Below are positions 25,326 through 33,359 of a DNA stretch of 64,000 bases, piece by piece. Made by a program: the position numbers and the translations under genes. How positions within the stretch are numbered: the first letter of the stretch is position 1; the number at the start of each line of letters is the position of its first letter. The notes under the pieces were generated by a model. It had not been told where the DNA came from. It saw only the letters and a list, made by a program, of their open reading frames with translations, and ran no database searches. The stretch covers positions 131,136 through 195,135 of the forward strand of contig CAKOTF010000003.1 of assembly GCA_934120045.1 (NCBI GenBank). Reading direction: 5' to 3'. Source of the stretch: an uncultured Clostridia bacterium (lineage in GTDB: Bacteria > Bacillota > Clostridia > TANB77 > CAG-508).

Positions 25326-25336
25326 TAAATAGGCAG

Positions 25337-25357
25337 AACACCATTTAGGTGTTTTTG
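25337..25357 (+). terminator. Terminator of rpmF
   Basis: Stem AACACC / GGTGTT, loop ATTTA, then TTT, 11 nt after the stop codon. Confidence 0.7.
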
Positions 25358-25421
25358 TCGTGTAGAAAAAATGAATTAAAATTTATACTTTACGACATAC
25401 TAATTAAAGGAGGATATTAAA

Positions 25422-26858
25422 GTGAAAAGTTTAAGAAAAACTAAAATAGTAGGAACAATAGGACCTGCAAGTGAAAATAAATTAGAAGAATTATTTGATG
25501 CTGGATTAAACGTATGCAGAATAAATTATTCTCATGGTAGTTGGGATGAACAATCTGAAAAATCTCTAAAAATTGCTGAATTAAGAGAAAAATTAGATTT
25601 ACCAATTGCTTTATTACTAGATATGAAAGGACCTGAAATAAGAACAGGTATGTTATATACTGGTAAAAATACAAAAATTCAATTAAAAGATGGACAAAAA
25701 TTCACATTAGTTAATGAAGACATTACTGGTGATGAAGAAAAAGTTTCTGTAACATACAAAGAATTATACAAAGATGTAAAACCAGGAACAAAGATTTTAA
25801 TTGATGATGGTGCAATAGAATTAAAAGTTGATGAAGTTGTTGGAAAAGACATAGTTACAACAGTTGTTCATGGAAATGGATTAGGAAGCAGAAAAACTAT
25901 GAATTTACCTGGAACAGTAATTAGATTACCAGGTCTAGCTGAAAAAGATATCGCAGACTTAAAAGCAGCTTGTGAACATGATTATGATTTTGTTGCAATT
26001 TCATTTGCAAGAAACTTAGAAGATATAAGAAATGTTAGAAAAGTATTAGACGAAAATGGTGGAAAAGATATCCAAATAATAACAAAAATCGAAAATATTG
26101 AAGGTTTATCAAACTTAGATGCTATTCTTGAAGAAGCAGATGCTCAAATGATAGCTCGTGGTGATATGGCTACAGAAACAGACTTTACAGAACCACCAGT
26201 TGTTCAAAAGAGAATAATAAGAACATCTAATAAATTATGCAAACCAGCAATAACAGCTACTCAAATGTTAGAATCAATGACACATCAACCATTACCAACA
26301 AGAGCTGAAGCAAGTGACGTAGCAAATGCTATTTATGATAGAACAAGTGCTATAATGCTTTCAGGAGAATGTGCTCAAGGTGATTACCCAGTTGAATGTG
26401 TTAAAACAATGGTTAAAATTGCTAACAGAGTTGAACCAGAAATACATTACTGGAAGAGATTCTCAAACAATGAAGATCTTGACTTATCAAATGATGTAAC
26501 AAAAATTGCATATTCAGCATGTGTTACAGCTAAAAATATGAATGCAGACGCTATTGTGACATATACACATACAGGTGATTCTGTAAGAAAATTAGCAGGA
26601 TTAGGAGCAGGATGCCCAATCTTAGCTATAACAGATAATAAGAGAACATTCCATCAATTAGCATTAGCTTGGAATGTAACACCAATCTATGTAGAAGCAG
26701 GTGCTACAATCGAAGAAACAATTGATAAAGGAATTGAAAAATTAAAGAACAAAGAAATACTTGAAAAAGGTGATGTTGTTGTTCTATCAGGTGGAGCAAA
26801 AACATTTTCAAGTGGAATTACAAAAAAAGTGATTGGTGGAATTTTAAGAATTGACTAA
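25422..26858 (+). CDS. pyk: Pyruvate kinase
   Basis: 478-aa enzyme that makes pyruvate and ATP from PEP and ADP, the last step of glycolysis. Motifs: RKTKIVGTIGPASENK, CRINYSHGSWDEQ, LLDMKGPEIRTG, IITKIENIEGL, MIARGDMATE and ACQ-region KPAITATQMLESMTHQPLPTRAE. It has the short form, ending in VVLSGGAKTFSSG..., with no C-terminal PEP-utiliser domain. GTG start after AAAGGAGG. Own terminator. Confidence 0.97.
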   Translation: MKSLRKTKIVGTIGPASENKLEELFDAGLNVCRINYSHGSWDEQSEKSLKIAELREKLDLPIALLLDMKGPEIRTGMLYTGKNTKIQLKDGQKFTLVNEDITGDEEKVSVTYKELYKDVKPGTKILIDDGAIELKVDEVVGKDIVTTVVHGNGLGSRKTMNLPGTVIRLPGLAEKDIADLKAACEHDYDFVAISFARNLEDIRNVRKVLDENGGKDIQIITKIENIEGLSNLDAILEEADAQMIARGDMATETDFTEPPVVQKRIIRTSNKLCKPAITATQMLESMTHQPLPTRAEASDVANAIYDRTSAIMLSGECAQGDYPVECVKTMVKIANRVEPEIHYWKRFSNNEDLDLSNDVTKIAYSACVTAKNMNADAIVTYTHTGDSVRKLAGLGAGCPILAITDNKRTFHQLALAWNVTPIYVEAGATIEETIDKGIEKLKNKEILEKGDVVVLSGGAKTFSSGITKKVIGGILRID

Positions 26859-26863
26859 TCATA

Positions 26864-26896
26864 TAAAAAAGGTTACATTATTGTAGCCTTTTTTTA
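26864..26896 (+). terminator. Terminator of pyk
   Basis: Stem AAAAAAGGTTACA / TGTAGCCTTTTTT (one G-T pair), loop TTAT, then T. Its T tract overlaps the left arm of the next palindrome. Confidence 0.85.
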
Positions 26897-27081
26897 TATA
26901 ATAGGAAAGTGATACTTTCCTATTATATAAAAAGCTATAATCGCTAGCCATTTGAGATTTCATCGCTTCGCTTAGAAACTCAAATCGGGCGAGAACAAAT
27001 CAAAGAAAAATTGAAAATTTTTCTTATTTGTTCTTTATCTATTGCTATTTTTTTCTAAAAATAGTAAAATATAAGTGGCTA
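26891..27081. repeat. Cluster of four long inverted repeats between pyk and der
   Basis: (1) A perfect 20-bp inverted repeat, arms 26891-26910 and 26914-26933, core AGGAAAGT-GAT-ACTTTCCT. (2) ATTTGAG/CTCAAAT plus TTTC/GAAA at 26950-26985. (3) GAACAAAT plus AAGAAAAATT with AATTTTTCTT plus ATTTGTTC at 26993-27033. (4) CTATTTTT/AAAAATAG at 27045-27064. The last three lie between TAGCCA (26945-26950) and TGGCTA (27076-27081), like short terminal inverted repeats of a 137-bp element. No gene is present. Mobile or regulatory status is unknown. Confidence 0.5.
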
Positions 27082-27108
27082 AAAATATAATAACAAGGAG
27101 GCAAAAAC

Positions 27109-28440
27109 GTGGCAAAACCAACAGTAGCAATAATAGGAAAACCAAATGTAGGAAAATCAACATTTTTTAACTACATAGTAGGAAGTAGAATATCAATTGT
27201 TGAAGATACACCAGGTGTTACAAGAGATAGAGTATATGCAGAAACAAACTGGAGAGGAAGAAACTTTACAGTAGTAGATACAGCTGGAATTGAACCAGAA
27301 AGTGATGACACAATAATATCACAAATGAGAGAACAAGCTAAAATAGCAATAGATATAGCAGATGTAATACTATTTTTAACAGATGTAAAACAAGGAGTAA
27401 CAGCAGCAGATCAAGAAATAGCAATTATGTTAAAAAAATCAAAAAAACCAGTAGTACTTGTATGTAATAAAGCAGATAATATGAGTAGAGACAGAAATGA
27501 AATATATGAATTTTACAATTTAGGAATGGGAGAACCATATCCAGTATCTGCAGCAAATGCCTTAGGAATTGGTGATGTTTTAGATGCACTATATGAAAAT
27601 TTTCCAGAAAAAAGTGATGATGAAGATGATGATGGAAGAATAAAAGTAGCAGTTATAGGAAAGCCAAATGTAGGAAAATCATCATTAATAAACAAAATTC
27701 TAGGAGAAAATAGAACAATTGTAAGTAATATAGCAGGAACAACAAGAGATGCAATAGATACAGAATATGAAAATGAGTATGGAAAATATGTACTTATAGA
27801 TACAGCTGGAATAAGAAGAAAAAGTAAAGTGTCTGAATCAATAGAAAAATTCAGTATAATGAGAACATTACTTGCAATTGAAAGAGCAGATGTATGTTTA
27901 ATGATGATAGATGCAAATGAAGGGGTAACAGACCAAGATGCAAAAATTGCAGGTGAAGCACATGAAGCTGGAAAAGGAATAATAATTGTTGTAAACAAAT
28001 GGGATGAATATGAGAAAGAAACAGGAACATTAGAAAAATACAAAAAAGACATATATGCCAAATTATCATATTTATCTTATGCGCCAGTAATCTTTATATC
28101 AGCAAAAACAGGACAAAGAGTTGACAAATTATTTAACATGATAAACAATGTTGCAGAACAAAATGCAATGAGAGTATCAACAGCAACATTAAATCAAGTA
28201 ATAAATGAAGCAATTGCAATTGTACAACCACCAACAGATAAAGGAAAAAGATTAAAAATTCTTTATGGTACACAAGTTAGTACAAAACCACCAACATTTG
28301 TAATATTTGTAAACAATAAAGAACTATTCCATTTTTCATATGAAAGATATTTAGTAAATCAAATTAGAAAAGAATTTGGATTAGAGGGGACACCAGTTAG
28401 GATTATTGCAAGAGAAAAAGGTGAAAACTTTGAAAAATAA
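27109..28440 (+). CDS. der: Ribosome biogenesis GTPase Der (EngA)
   Basis: 443-aa protein with two tandem G domains, each with a GKPNVGKS P-loop (residues 10-17 and from 184), switch/DTAG boxes (DTAGIE, DTAGIR) and NKxD boxes (CNKAD, VNKWD), followed by the KH-like C-terminal domain. Essential for 50S assembly. GTG start after GGAGG. It begins a run with plsY and gpsA, a gene order common in Firmicutes. Confidence 0.97.
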   Translation: MAKPTVAIIGKPNVGKSTFFNYIVGSRISIVEDTPGVTRDRVYAETNWRGRNFTVVDTAGIEPESDDTIISQMREQAKIAIDIADVILFLTDVKQGVTAADQEIAIMLKKSKKPVVLVCNKADNMSRDRNEIYEFYNLGMGEPYPVSAANALGIGDVLDALYENFPEKSDDEDDDGRIKVAVIGKPNVGKSSLINKILGENRTIVSNIAGTTRDAIDTEYENEYGKYVLIDTAGIRRKSKVSESIEKFSIMRTLLAIERADVCLMMIDANEGVTDQDAKIAGEAHEAGKGIIIVVNKWDEYEKETGTLEKYKKDIYAKLSYLSYAPVIFISAKTGQRVDKLFNMINNVAEQNAMRVSTATLNQVINEAIAIVQPPTDKGKRLKILYGTQVSTKPPTFVIFVNNKELFHFSYERYLVNQIRKEFGLEGTPVRIIAREKGENFEK

Positions 28441-28498
28441 AAAAGATAAGAGTTAAGAAAGAATTGTAATTATTTTTTAACTAAAAGGAGGAATAAAA

Positions 28499-29128
28499 AT
28501 GTCAGCATACATAATAGTAACACTAGTAGCATATTTGTTAGGAAGCATAAGTTTTTCAGTAATAATAAGTAAAAAAATGGCAGGATTTGATGTAAGAGAA
28601 AAAGGAAGTGGAAATGCAGGAGCAACAAACATGTTGCGTTCTGTAGGAAAAAAAGGAGCAATATTTACATTAATAGGAGACTGCCTAAAAGGAGTTGTTG
28701 CAATATTATTTGCAATAATAGTAGGAAAAATAGCCAAAAATACAGATAAAGCTTTATTGGTACAACTTGCAGGAATAGCAGTTGTTTTAGGACATACATT
28801 TCCAATATTTTTTGGATTTAAAGGTGGAAAAGGTGTAGCAACATCTTTAGGAGTACTTTTAATGACAAATTGGCAAATAGGATTAATATGTTTAGTATTT
28901 GCACTAGTATTGATGGCACTAAGTAAAATGGTATCATTAGGATCTGTAGGTGCAGCAATACTTTTCCCTGTATTAGTATTATTCATACATACAAACTTTA
29001 CAGTAAGTGAAGGAAGTAGTTATTTAATATATAGTATAATACTTGCAGTTATAGTAGCATTTAACCATAGAAGCAACATCAAAAGAATATTAAATGGAAC
29101 TGAAAATAAATTAAGTTTCAAGAAATAA
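28499..29128 (+). CDS. plsY: Glycerol-3-phosphate acyltransferase PlsY
   Basis: 209-aa membrane enzyme that uses acyl-phosphate to acylate glycerol-3-phosphate, starting phospholipid synthesis. About five membrane helices; conserved motifs LLGSISFSV, GSGNAGATNMLR, GHTFPIFFGFKGGKGVATS. Located 58 nt after der and 54 nt before gpsA, whose product supplies its substrate. Confidence 0.96.
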   Translation: MSAYIIVTLVAYLLGSISFSVIISKKMAGFDVREKGSGNAGATNMLRSVGKKGAIFTLIGDCLKGVVAILFAIIVGKIAKNTDKALLVQLAGIAVVLGHTFPIFFGFKGGKGVATSLGVLLMTNWQIGLICLVFALVLMALSKMVSLGSVGAAILFPVLVLFIHTNFTVSEGSSYLIYSIILAVIVAFNHRSNIKRILNGTENKLSFKK

Positions 29129-29136
29129 TGCAAAAG

Positions 29137-29185
29137 AAAGGAGAAAATGCTAGAATTTTTATTCTAGCATTTATTAATAAAAATG
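29137..29185 (+). promoter_or_regulatory. Hairpin separating the Shine-Dalgarno sequence from the gpsA start codon
   Basis: AAAGGAG at 29137-29143 is the only good ribosome binding site before gpsA, yet it is 39 nt from the ATG at 29183. Between them is a perfect 12-bp stem (29145-29156 with 29161-29172, core ATGCTAGAAT / ATTCTAGCAT) with a TTTT loop. If folded, the spacing drops to about 11 nt. A T4 gene 38-type arrangement, where RNA folding brings the site close to the start codon, is known; its use here is inferred. Confidence 0.55.
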
Positions 29186-30169
29186 AAAAATATAGCAATA
29201 ATAGGAAGTGGAAGCTGGGGAGTTGCTTTAGCAATACACTTAGCAAAATTAGGTAACAAAGTTAAAATTTGGTCATTTTCTGAAGAAGAAAGAGACATAA
29301 TAAATAATGAAAAAAGATGCAAATTTTTACCAAATGTAGTATTACCAGAAGGAATAGAATGTAGTACATCATATGAAGAAGTAATAAATGGTTCAGACTT
29401 TATAATACATGTAACACCATCAAAATTTACAAGAAACACAGTAAAACAATATAAACAATATGTAACAAATCAACCAATAGTAATATGTTCAAAAGGATTT
29501 GAAGAAGCAACATTAATGACATTAGATGAAGTAATACAAGAAGAAATACCAAATGCAAAAATAGCAGTTTTATCAGGACCAAGTCATGCAGAAGAAGTAT
29601 CAATAGCAATTCCAACAGTATTAGTATTAGCTTCAAAATATGATGCAGTATTAAAACTAGTTCAAGACACATTTATGTCTGATAAAATGAGAATTTATAC
29701 ATCAAGAGATGTAAAAGGAGTTGAACTTGGTGGAGCATTAAAAAACATTATAGCATTTTGTGCAGGTGTTGCAGCAGGAATAGGTTTAGGTGATAATACA
29801 TTTGCAGCATTAATAACAAGAGGATTAGCAGAATTATCAAGACTTGGAGTTGAATTAGGAGGACAAAAAGAAACTTTATATGGACTAAGTGGACTGGGAG
29901 ATCTAATTGTAACATGTTTAAGTGAACATAGTAGAAATAGAAAAGCGGGAAAATTAATAGGACAAGGAAAAACATTAGAAGAAACAAAAAAAGAAGTTGG
30001 AATGACAATAGAAAGTATAGACAATATTTTAGTTGCACATGAATTAGGAAAAATTCATAATATAGAAATGCCAATAGTAGAAGCAGTTTATGGAATTTTG
30101 TATAATGGATTAAAGCCAGAAGAAGCAGTAAATATGTTAATGAATAGAGCAAGAAAAAACGAAGACTAA
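29183..30169 (+). CDS. gpsA: Glycerol-3-phosphate dehydrogenase [NAD(P)+]
   Basis: 328-aa cytoplasmic enzyme reducing dihydroxyacetone phosphate to sn-glycerol-3-phosphate. N-terminal Rossmann motif IIGSGSWGVALA, then LSGPSHAEEV, catalytic K187 in GVELGGALKNIIAF, GLGDNTFAALITRGLAELSR and GLSGLGDLIVTC. Partner of PlsY upstream. Its start codon lacks a nearby ribosome binding site; see the hairpin upstream. No better in-frame start exists further upstream within plsY spacing. Confidence 0.96.
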   Translation: MKNIAIIGSGSWGVALAIHLAKLGNKVKIWSFSEEERDIINNEKRCKFLPNVVLPEGIECSTSYEEVINGSDFIIHVTPSKFTRNTVKQYKQYVTNQPIVICSKGFEEATLMTLDEVIQEEIPNAKIAVLSGPSHAEEVSIAIPTVLVLASKYDAVLKLVQDTFMSDKMRIYTSRDVKGVELGGALKNIIAFCAGVAAGIGLGDNTFAALITRGLAELSRLGVELGGQKETLYGLSGLGDLIVTCLSEHSRNRKAGKLIGQGKTLEETKKEVGMTIESIDNILVAHELGKIHNIEMPIVEAVYGILYNGLKPEEAVNMLMNRARKNED

Positions 30170-30242
30170 ATATAAAAAAATTGTCAATAATATTTAATAT
30201 ATATTGAAATATGGCATAAAGCCAAAGAAAGGAAGATGTGTT

Positions 30243-30770
30243 ATGGGATTTTTTGATACATTAGGAAAAAAAGCAACTGAAGCTTATAATGTAACAACAA
30301 AAAAGACAGGTGAACTTGCAAAAGAGGCAAAATTAAGAATGAAAATTAATGAAAACAAATCAAATATAAATGATTTGTATAAAGAGATTGGAAAAAAAGT
30401 TTATGAAAAACATGTAAGACAAGAAAATATAGATATAAAAGCAGATTTAGAAGAAGAATGTGCAAAAATAGATATATTATCAAGTGAAATAGAATCATGT
30501 TTAACATCAATATTAGAATTAAAAGATAAAAAACAATGTATAAAATGTCATGCAGAAATCGATGAAAATGCAGTATTTTGTCCAAAATGTGGTGAAAAAC
30601 AACCTGAAATTGAAGTTAAGGAAGCAGAAGTTGTTACAGAAGATTTAGAAAATTCAGATGTAAAGCCAGAAAATGCGACAGAAGCAGAAATTGTAGAAGA
30701 AAAAGTATCTGGAGAAGATAATACAGAAAGAGAAAAAGCAAGTGAAGAAAGTAATTCAGATCAACAATAA
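30243..30770 (+). CDS. Zinc-ribbon protein with coiled-coil and acidic tail
   Basis: 175-aa protein: MGFFDTLGKKATEAYNVTTK, a helical/coiled-coil part (about residues 20-95), a zinc ribbon with CIKCHAE and FCPKCGEK (about 98-120), and a highly acidic tail. The ATG at 30243 follows GAAAGGAAG; the ORF start at 30204 has no site. Similar zinc-ribbon proteins are common in Clostridia; function unknown. Confidence 0.75.
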   Translation: MGFFDTLGKKATEAYNVTTKKTGELAKEAKLRMKINENKSNINDLYKEIGKKVYEKHVRQENIDIKADLEEECAKIDILSSEIESCLTSILELKDKKQCIKCHAEIDENAVFCPKCGEKQPEIEVKEAEVVTEDLENSDVKPENATEAEIVEEKVSGEDNTEREKASEESNSDQQ

Positions 30771-30796
30771 ATATAGCAAATGAAAGGAATAGCAAA

Positions 30797-31234
30797 ATGA
30801 AACTAGTAGTTCAAAGAGTCAAAAAAGCAGAAGTAAAAGTAGATGGAAACATAATTGGAAAAATAGATAAAGGCTTTTTAGTACTAATAGGAATAAAAGT
30901 AGGAGATACAAAAGAACAAGCAGATTATTTAGTTAAAAAATTATGCAATTTAAGAGTATTTTCAGATGAAAATGATAAAATGAATTTAAGCATAAAAGAT
31001 GTAAAAGGAAAATTGCTAATAGTATCTCAATTTACTTTATATGGAGATTGTTCTCAAGGAAATAGGCCATCATTTATTGAGGCTGCGAGACCAGAAGAAG
31101 CAAATCCACTATATGAATATTTTTGTAATCAATGTGAATTAAACAATATAGAAGTGCAAAAAGGAATATTTGGAGCAGATATGAAAGTAGAACTAATCAA
31201 TGATGGACCAGTTACAATTATAATAGAAAAATAA
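30797..31234 (+). CDS. dtd: D-aminoacyl-tRNA deacylase
   Basis: 145-aa enzyme that hydrolyses D-amino acids from mischarged tRNA. Starts MKLVVQRVKKAEVKVDGNII; SQFTLYGDCSQGNRPSF holds the active-site SQFTL motif, and NDGPVTIIIE the GP-dipeptide chirality filter. AAAGGAAT site. 20 nt before the dehydrogenase gene, perhaps co-transcribed. Confidence 0.96.
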   Translation: MKLVVQRVKKAEVKVDGNIIGKIDKGFLVLIGIKVGDTKEQADYLVKKLCNLRVFSDENDKMNLSIKDVKGKLLIVSQFTLYGDCSQGNRPSFIEAARPEEANPLYEYFCNQCELNNIEVQKGIFGADMKVELINDGPVTIIIEK

Positions 31235-31253
31235 TTTTAAAGGAGGTCTTTCT

Positions 31254-32330
31254 ATGGAAAGAAAAGTTAAAGTTGTTCAATATGGTGTAGGCAAAATGAG
31301 TTTATACACAATGAGATATGTGTATGAAAAAGGTGGAGAAATAGTAGGAGCAATTGATATAAATCCAAAAGTAATAGGAAAAGATATAGGAGAAATATTA
31401 GGAACAGAAAATAAAGGTGTAAAAGTTGTTAGTGCAGAAGATGCAAGAAAAATGCTAGAAGAAACAAGACCAGATATAGTAATAGTAACAACAATGAGCC
31501 TAATAAAAGATTTAGAAAATCCATTAATGTTATGTGCAGAATTAGGGTTAAATGCAATAACAACATGTGAAGAAGCATTTTATCCAGAAAATTCAAATCC
31601 AACATTAACAAAGAAAATTGATGAACTTGCAAAGAAAAATAATTGTACAATAACAGGAAGTGGATATCAAGATATTTATTGGGGACAATTAATTTCATCA
31701 ATAGCAGGATCAACTCAAAAAATAACAAAAATAAAAGGGAGCTCAAGCTATAATGTAGAAGAATATGGAATAGCATTAGCAAAGGCACATGGAGCTGGGC
31801 TTACATTAGAAGACTTTGACAAAGAAGTAGCATCTGTTGATAAAATATCAGATGAAGAAAGACAAAAAATAGTTGAAAGTGGAGATTATTTACCATCATA
31901 TATGTGGAATGTAAATGGTTGGTTATGTGAAAAATTAGGATTAACAGTAAAATCACAAAGACAAAAATGTGTACCACAAACATATAAAGAAGATTTATAC
32001 TCATCAACATTAGGAATGACGGTAAAAGCAGGAGATGCAACAGGAATGAGTGCTGTTGTAACAACAGAAACAGAAGAAGGAATTACAATTGAAAGTGAAT
32101 GTATAGGAAAAGTGTATGCACCAGATGAATATGACAAAAATGAATGGACAATTTATGGTGAACCAGAAACAACAATAGTTGTTGCAAAACCAGCAACAGT
32201 AGAACTTACATGTGCATCAATTGTAAATAGAATTCCAGATGTTATAAATTCAAAACCAGGATATGTTCCAACATGTGAATTTGGAGAATTGAATTTTAAA
32301 ATAAAACCATTAAATGAATATGTAAAATAA
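31254..32330 (+). CDS. DapB-like NAD(P)-dependent dehydrogenase (2,4-diaminopentanoate dehydrogenase-like)
   Basis: 358-aa protein. The N-terminal Rossmann fold (VQYGVGKMSLYTMRYV, then AIDINPKVIGKDIGEILG) and TTCEEAFYPENSNP match the dihydrodipicolinate reductase N-domain family that includes 2,4-diaminopentanoate dehydrogenase of ornithine fermentation. It is longer than DapB (about 270 aa). No other ornithine or lysine pathway genes are nearby, so the substrate is uncertain. AAAGGAGG site. Confidence 0.6.
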   Translation: MERKVKVVQYGVGKMSLYTMRYVYEKGGEIVGAIDINPKVIGKDIGEILGTENKGVKVVSAEDARKMLEETRPDIVIVTTMSLIKDLENPLMLCAELGLNAITTCEEAFYPENSNPTLTKKIDELAKKNNCTITGSGYQDIYWGQLISSIAGSTQKITKIKGSSSYNVEEYGIALAKAHGAGLTLEDFDKEVASVDKISDEERQKIVESGDYLPSYMWNVNGWLCEKLGLTVKSQRQKCVPQTYKEDLYSSTLGMTVKAGDATGMSAVVTTETEEGITIESECIGKVYAPDEYDKNEWTIYGEPETTIVVAKPATVELTCASIVNRIPDVINSKPGYVPTCEFGELNFKIKPLNEYVK

Positions 32331-32352
32331 TTTCCTAAAAAATGTAAAATGG

Positions 32353-32381
32353 TTGACAACAAGACAGAAATATGATATAAT
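32353..32381 (+). promoter_or_regulatory. Full-consensus sigma-A promoter of the second GC-rich orphan
   Basis: TTGACA (32353-32358), exactly 17 nt, TATAAT (32376-32381). About 70 nt of leader precede the start codon. Confidence 0.85.
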
Positions 32382-32453
32382 ATAAGACGTTTGAGTCAAA
32401 AGCTTGAATAAGTACGAAAATAACTCATTAAGTAATTACTGGAGGAAAGAAAA

Positions 32454-32765
32454 ATGAATGAAAACAAAAAGGTTTTGGTATTTCTGGATGCAGAGGATTT
32501 GGCACGGATTGTGGCTGTAGTAAAATGGGGAGCTGTTTTTGCACGGGTAAAGAAAAACGGCGACTTGAAATTTTTCAGAGAAGATGCAATCACGGCCAAT
32601 GGCTCGGCTGATGGAAGAGAAGCAGGCAATGCTCGCTTGGGAACCATCATTAATGCTGGTGAAAATGTTCAGGTAAATGTCCTGAATAAAAAATCTGGCG
32701 AATTTGTGCCGATTGATGCCAAGGCTGAAGACGGTTTGCTTGATCTTCGTAAGTTGATTGAGTAA
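32454..32765 (+). CDS. GC-rich orphan protein, 103 aa, unknown function
   Basis: Starts MNENKKVLVFLDAEDLARIV after GGAGGAAAG and ends GLLDLRKLIE. Predicted mixed alpha/beta, mildly basic to neutral, with no signal peptide or membrane segment. Its codons (CTG, CGG, GGC, CGC, ACG) and roughly mid-40s percent GC differ sharply from the AT-rich genes on both sides, suggesting recent acquisition. A single-gene unit with a consensus promoter and strong terminator. I do not recognise the family. Confidence 0.75.
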   Translation: MNENKKVLVFLDAEDLARIVAVVKWGAVFARVKKNGDLKFFREDAITANGSADGREAGNARLGTIINAGENVQVNVLNKKSGEFVPIDAKAEDGLLDLRKLIE

Positions 32766-32772
32766 TGTTCAT

Positions 32773-32816
32773 AAAAATATGCAGAGTGTGATATTATCAT
32801 GCTCTGCATATTTTTT
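32773..32816. terminator. Bidirectional terminator between the orphan gene and the DUF1064 gene
   Basis: A 14-bp perfect stem (AAAAATATGCAGAG / CTCTGCATATTTTT) with an inner TGAT/ATCA pairing and T runs on both strands. It touches the stop codon of the converging gene. Confidence 0.85.
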
Positions 32817-33165
32817 AAATTTCTGTAATTTTCATATTATATTTATCTTCAAAAACTTTCTTTTTAGTAATATATTCTTTTGTTCTAATACCTTTAACAT
32901 CAATAACATCATAAGAATTATCAGTATTAAAAACAATAAAATCAGCTTTATATTTTAAACCAGGTGCAAGCATAAAAGTAGGCTGTAAGCAAAAGCCATT
33001 AATCTCTTTTGCCTGTAATTTCAATTTTAATTCACAATAATAATCAGCTTCTTTTTTACTATCAAAAGTATGACCATCAATAGAAGTCTTATTTGCTCTA
33101 TATTTACTTTTTTTTATTTTATTATTAGCAAAGTTTTTATAATCTTCAACACTCCAATGTTCCAT
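32815..33165 (-). CDS. DUF1064 family protein (phage-type nuclease-like)
   Basis: 116-aa protein: KYRANKTSIDGHTFDSKKEADYY, LKLQAKEING, LQPTFMLAPGLKYKADFIV and YDVIDVKGIRTKEYITKKKVFE. This is the DUF1064 pattern; the E (of KKEADYY), D (KADFIV) and the DVKG segment resemble the PD-(D/E)xK nuclease core. Such genes usually sit in prophage replication modules; here it is alone between unrelated genes. GGAGAAAAA site before the ATG. Confidence 0.8.
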   Translation of the reverse strand: MEHWSVEDYKNFANNKIKKSKYRANKTSIDGHTFDSKKEADYYCELKLKLQAKEINGFCLQPTFMLAPGLKYKADFIVFNTDNSYDVIDVKGIRTKEYITKKKVFEDKYNMKITEI

Positions 33166-33280
33166 TTTTTCTCCAATCCGTAAAAATAATATCTTTAAAA
33201 TTATATATTAAAATGTAAAGAAATTCAATAAAAACAGAAAAAACTTGTCGAAATATTTTATTGAAAGTATAGTCAGTTTA

Positions 33281-33308
33281 TTGACAAAGATATATCAAAT
33301 ATGATAAT
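33281..33308 (+). promoter_or_regulatory. Promoter of the acyl-CoA ligase gene
   Basis: TTGACA (33281-33286), 16-nt spacer, GATAAT (33303-33308), about 50 nt before the start codon. Confidence 0.6.
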
Positions 33309-33359
33309 CTAGTATTGAAAACTAGATTAATTTTTGGTTTAATGAAAGGAAGAATAAAT

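Noticed and set aside
29147..29167. Six-codon upstream ORF (MLEFLF) before gpsA
   Set aside because: The ribosome binding site is only 3 nt from its ATG, and the sequence is fully explained by the hairpin; I kept the hairpin interpretation.
29145..29172. Reading the plsY-gpsA hairpin as a terminator
   Set aside because: No T run follows the stem, and the two genes form a sensible pair, so termination there is unlikely.
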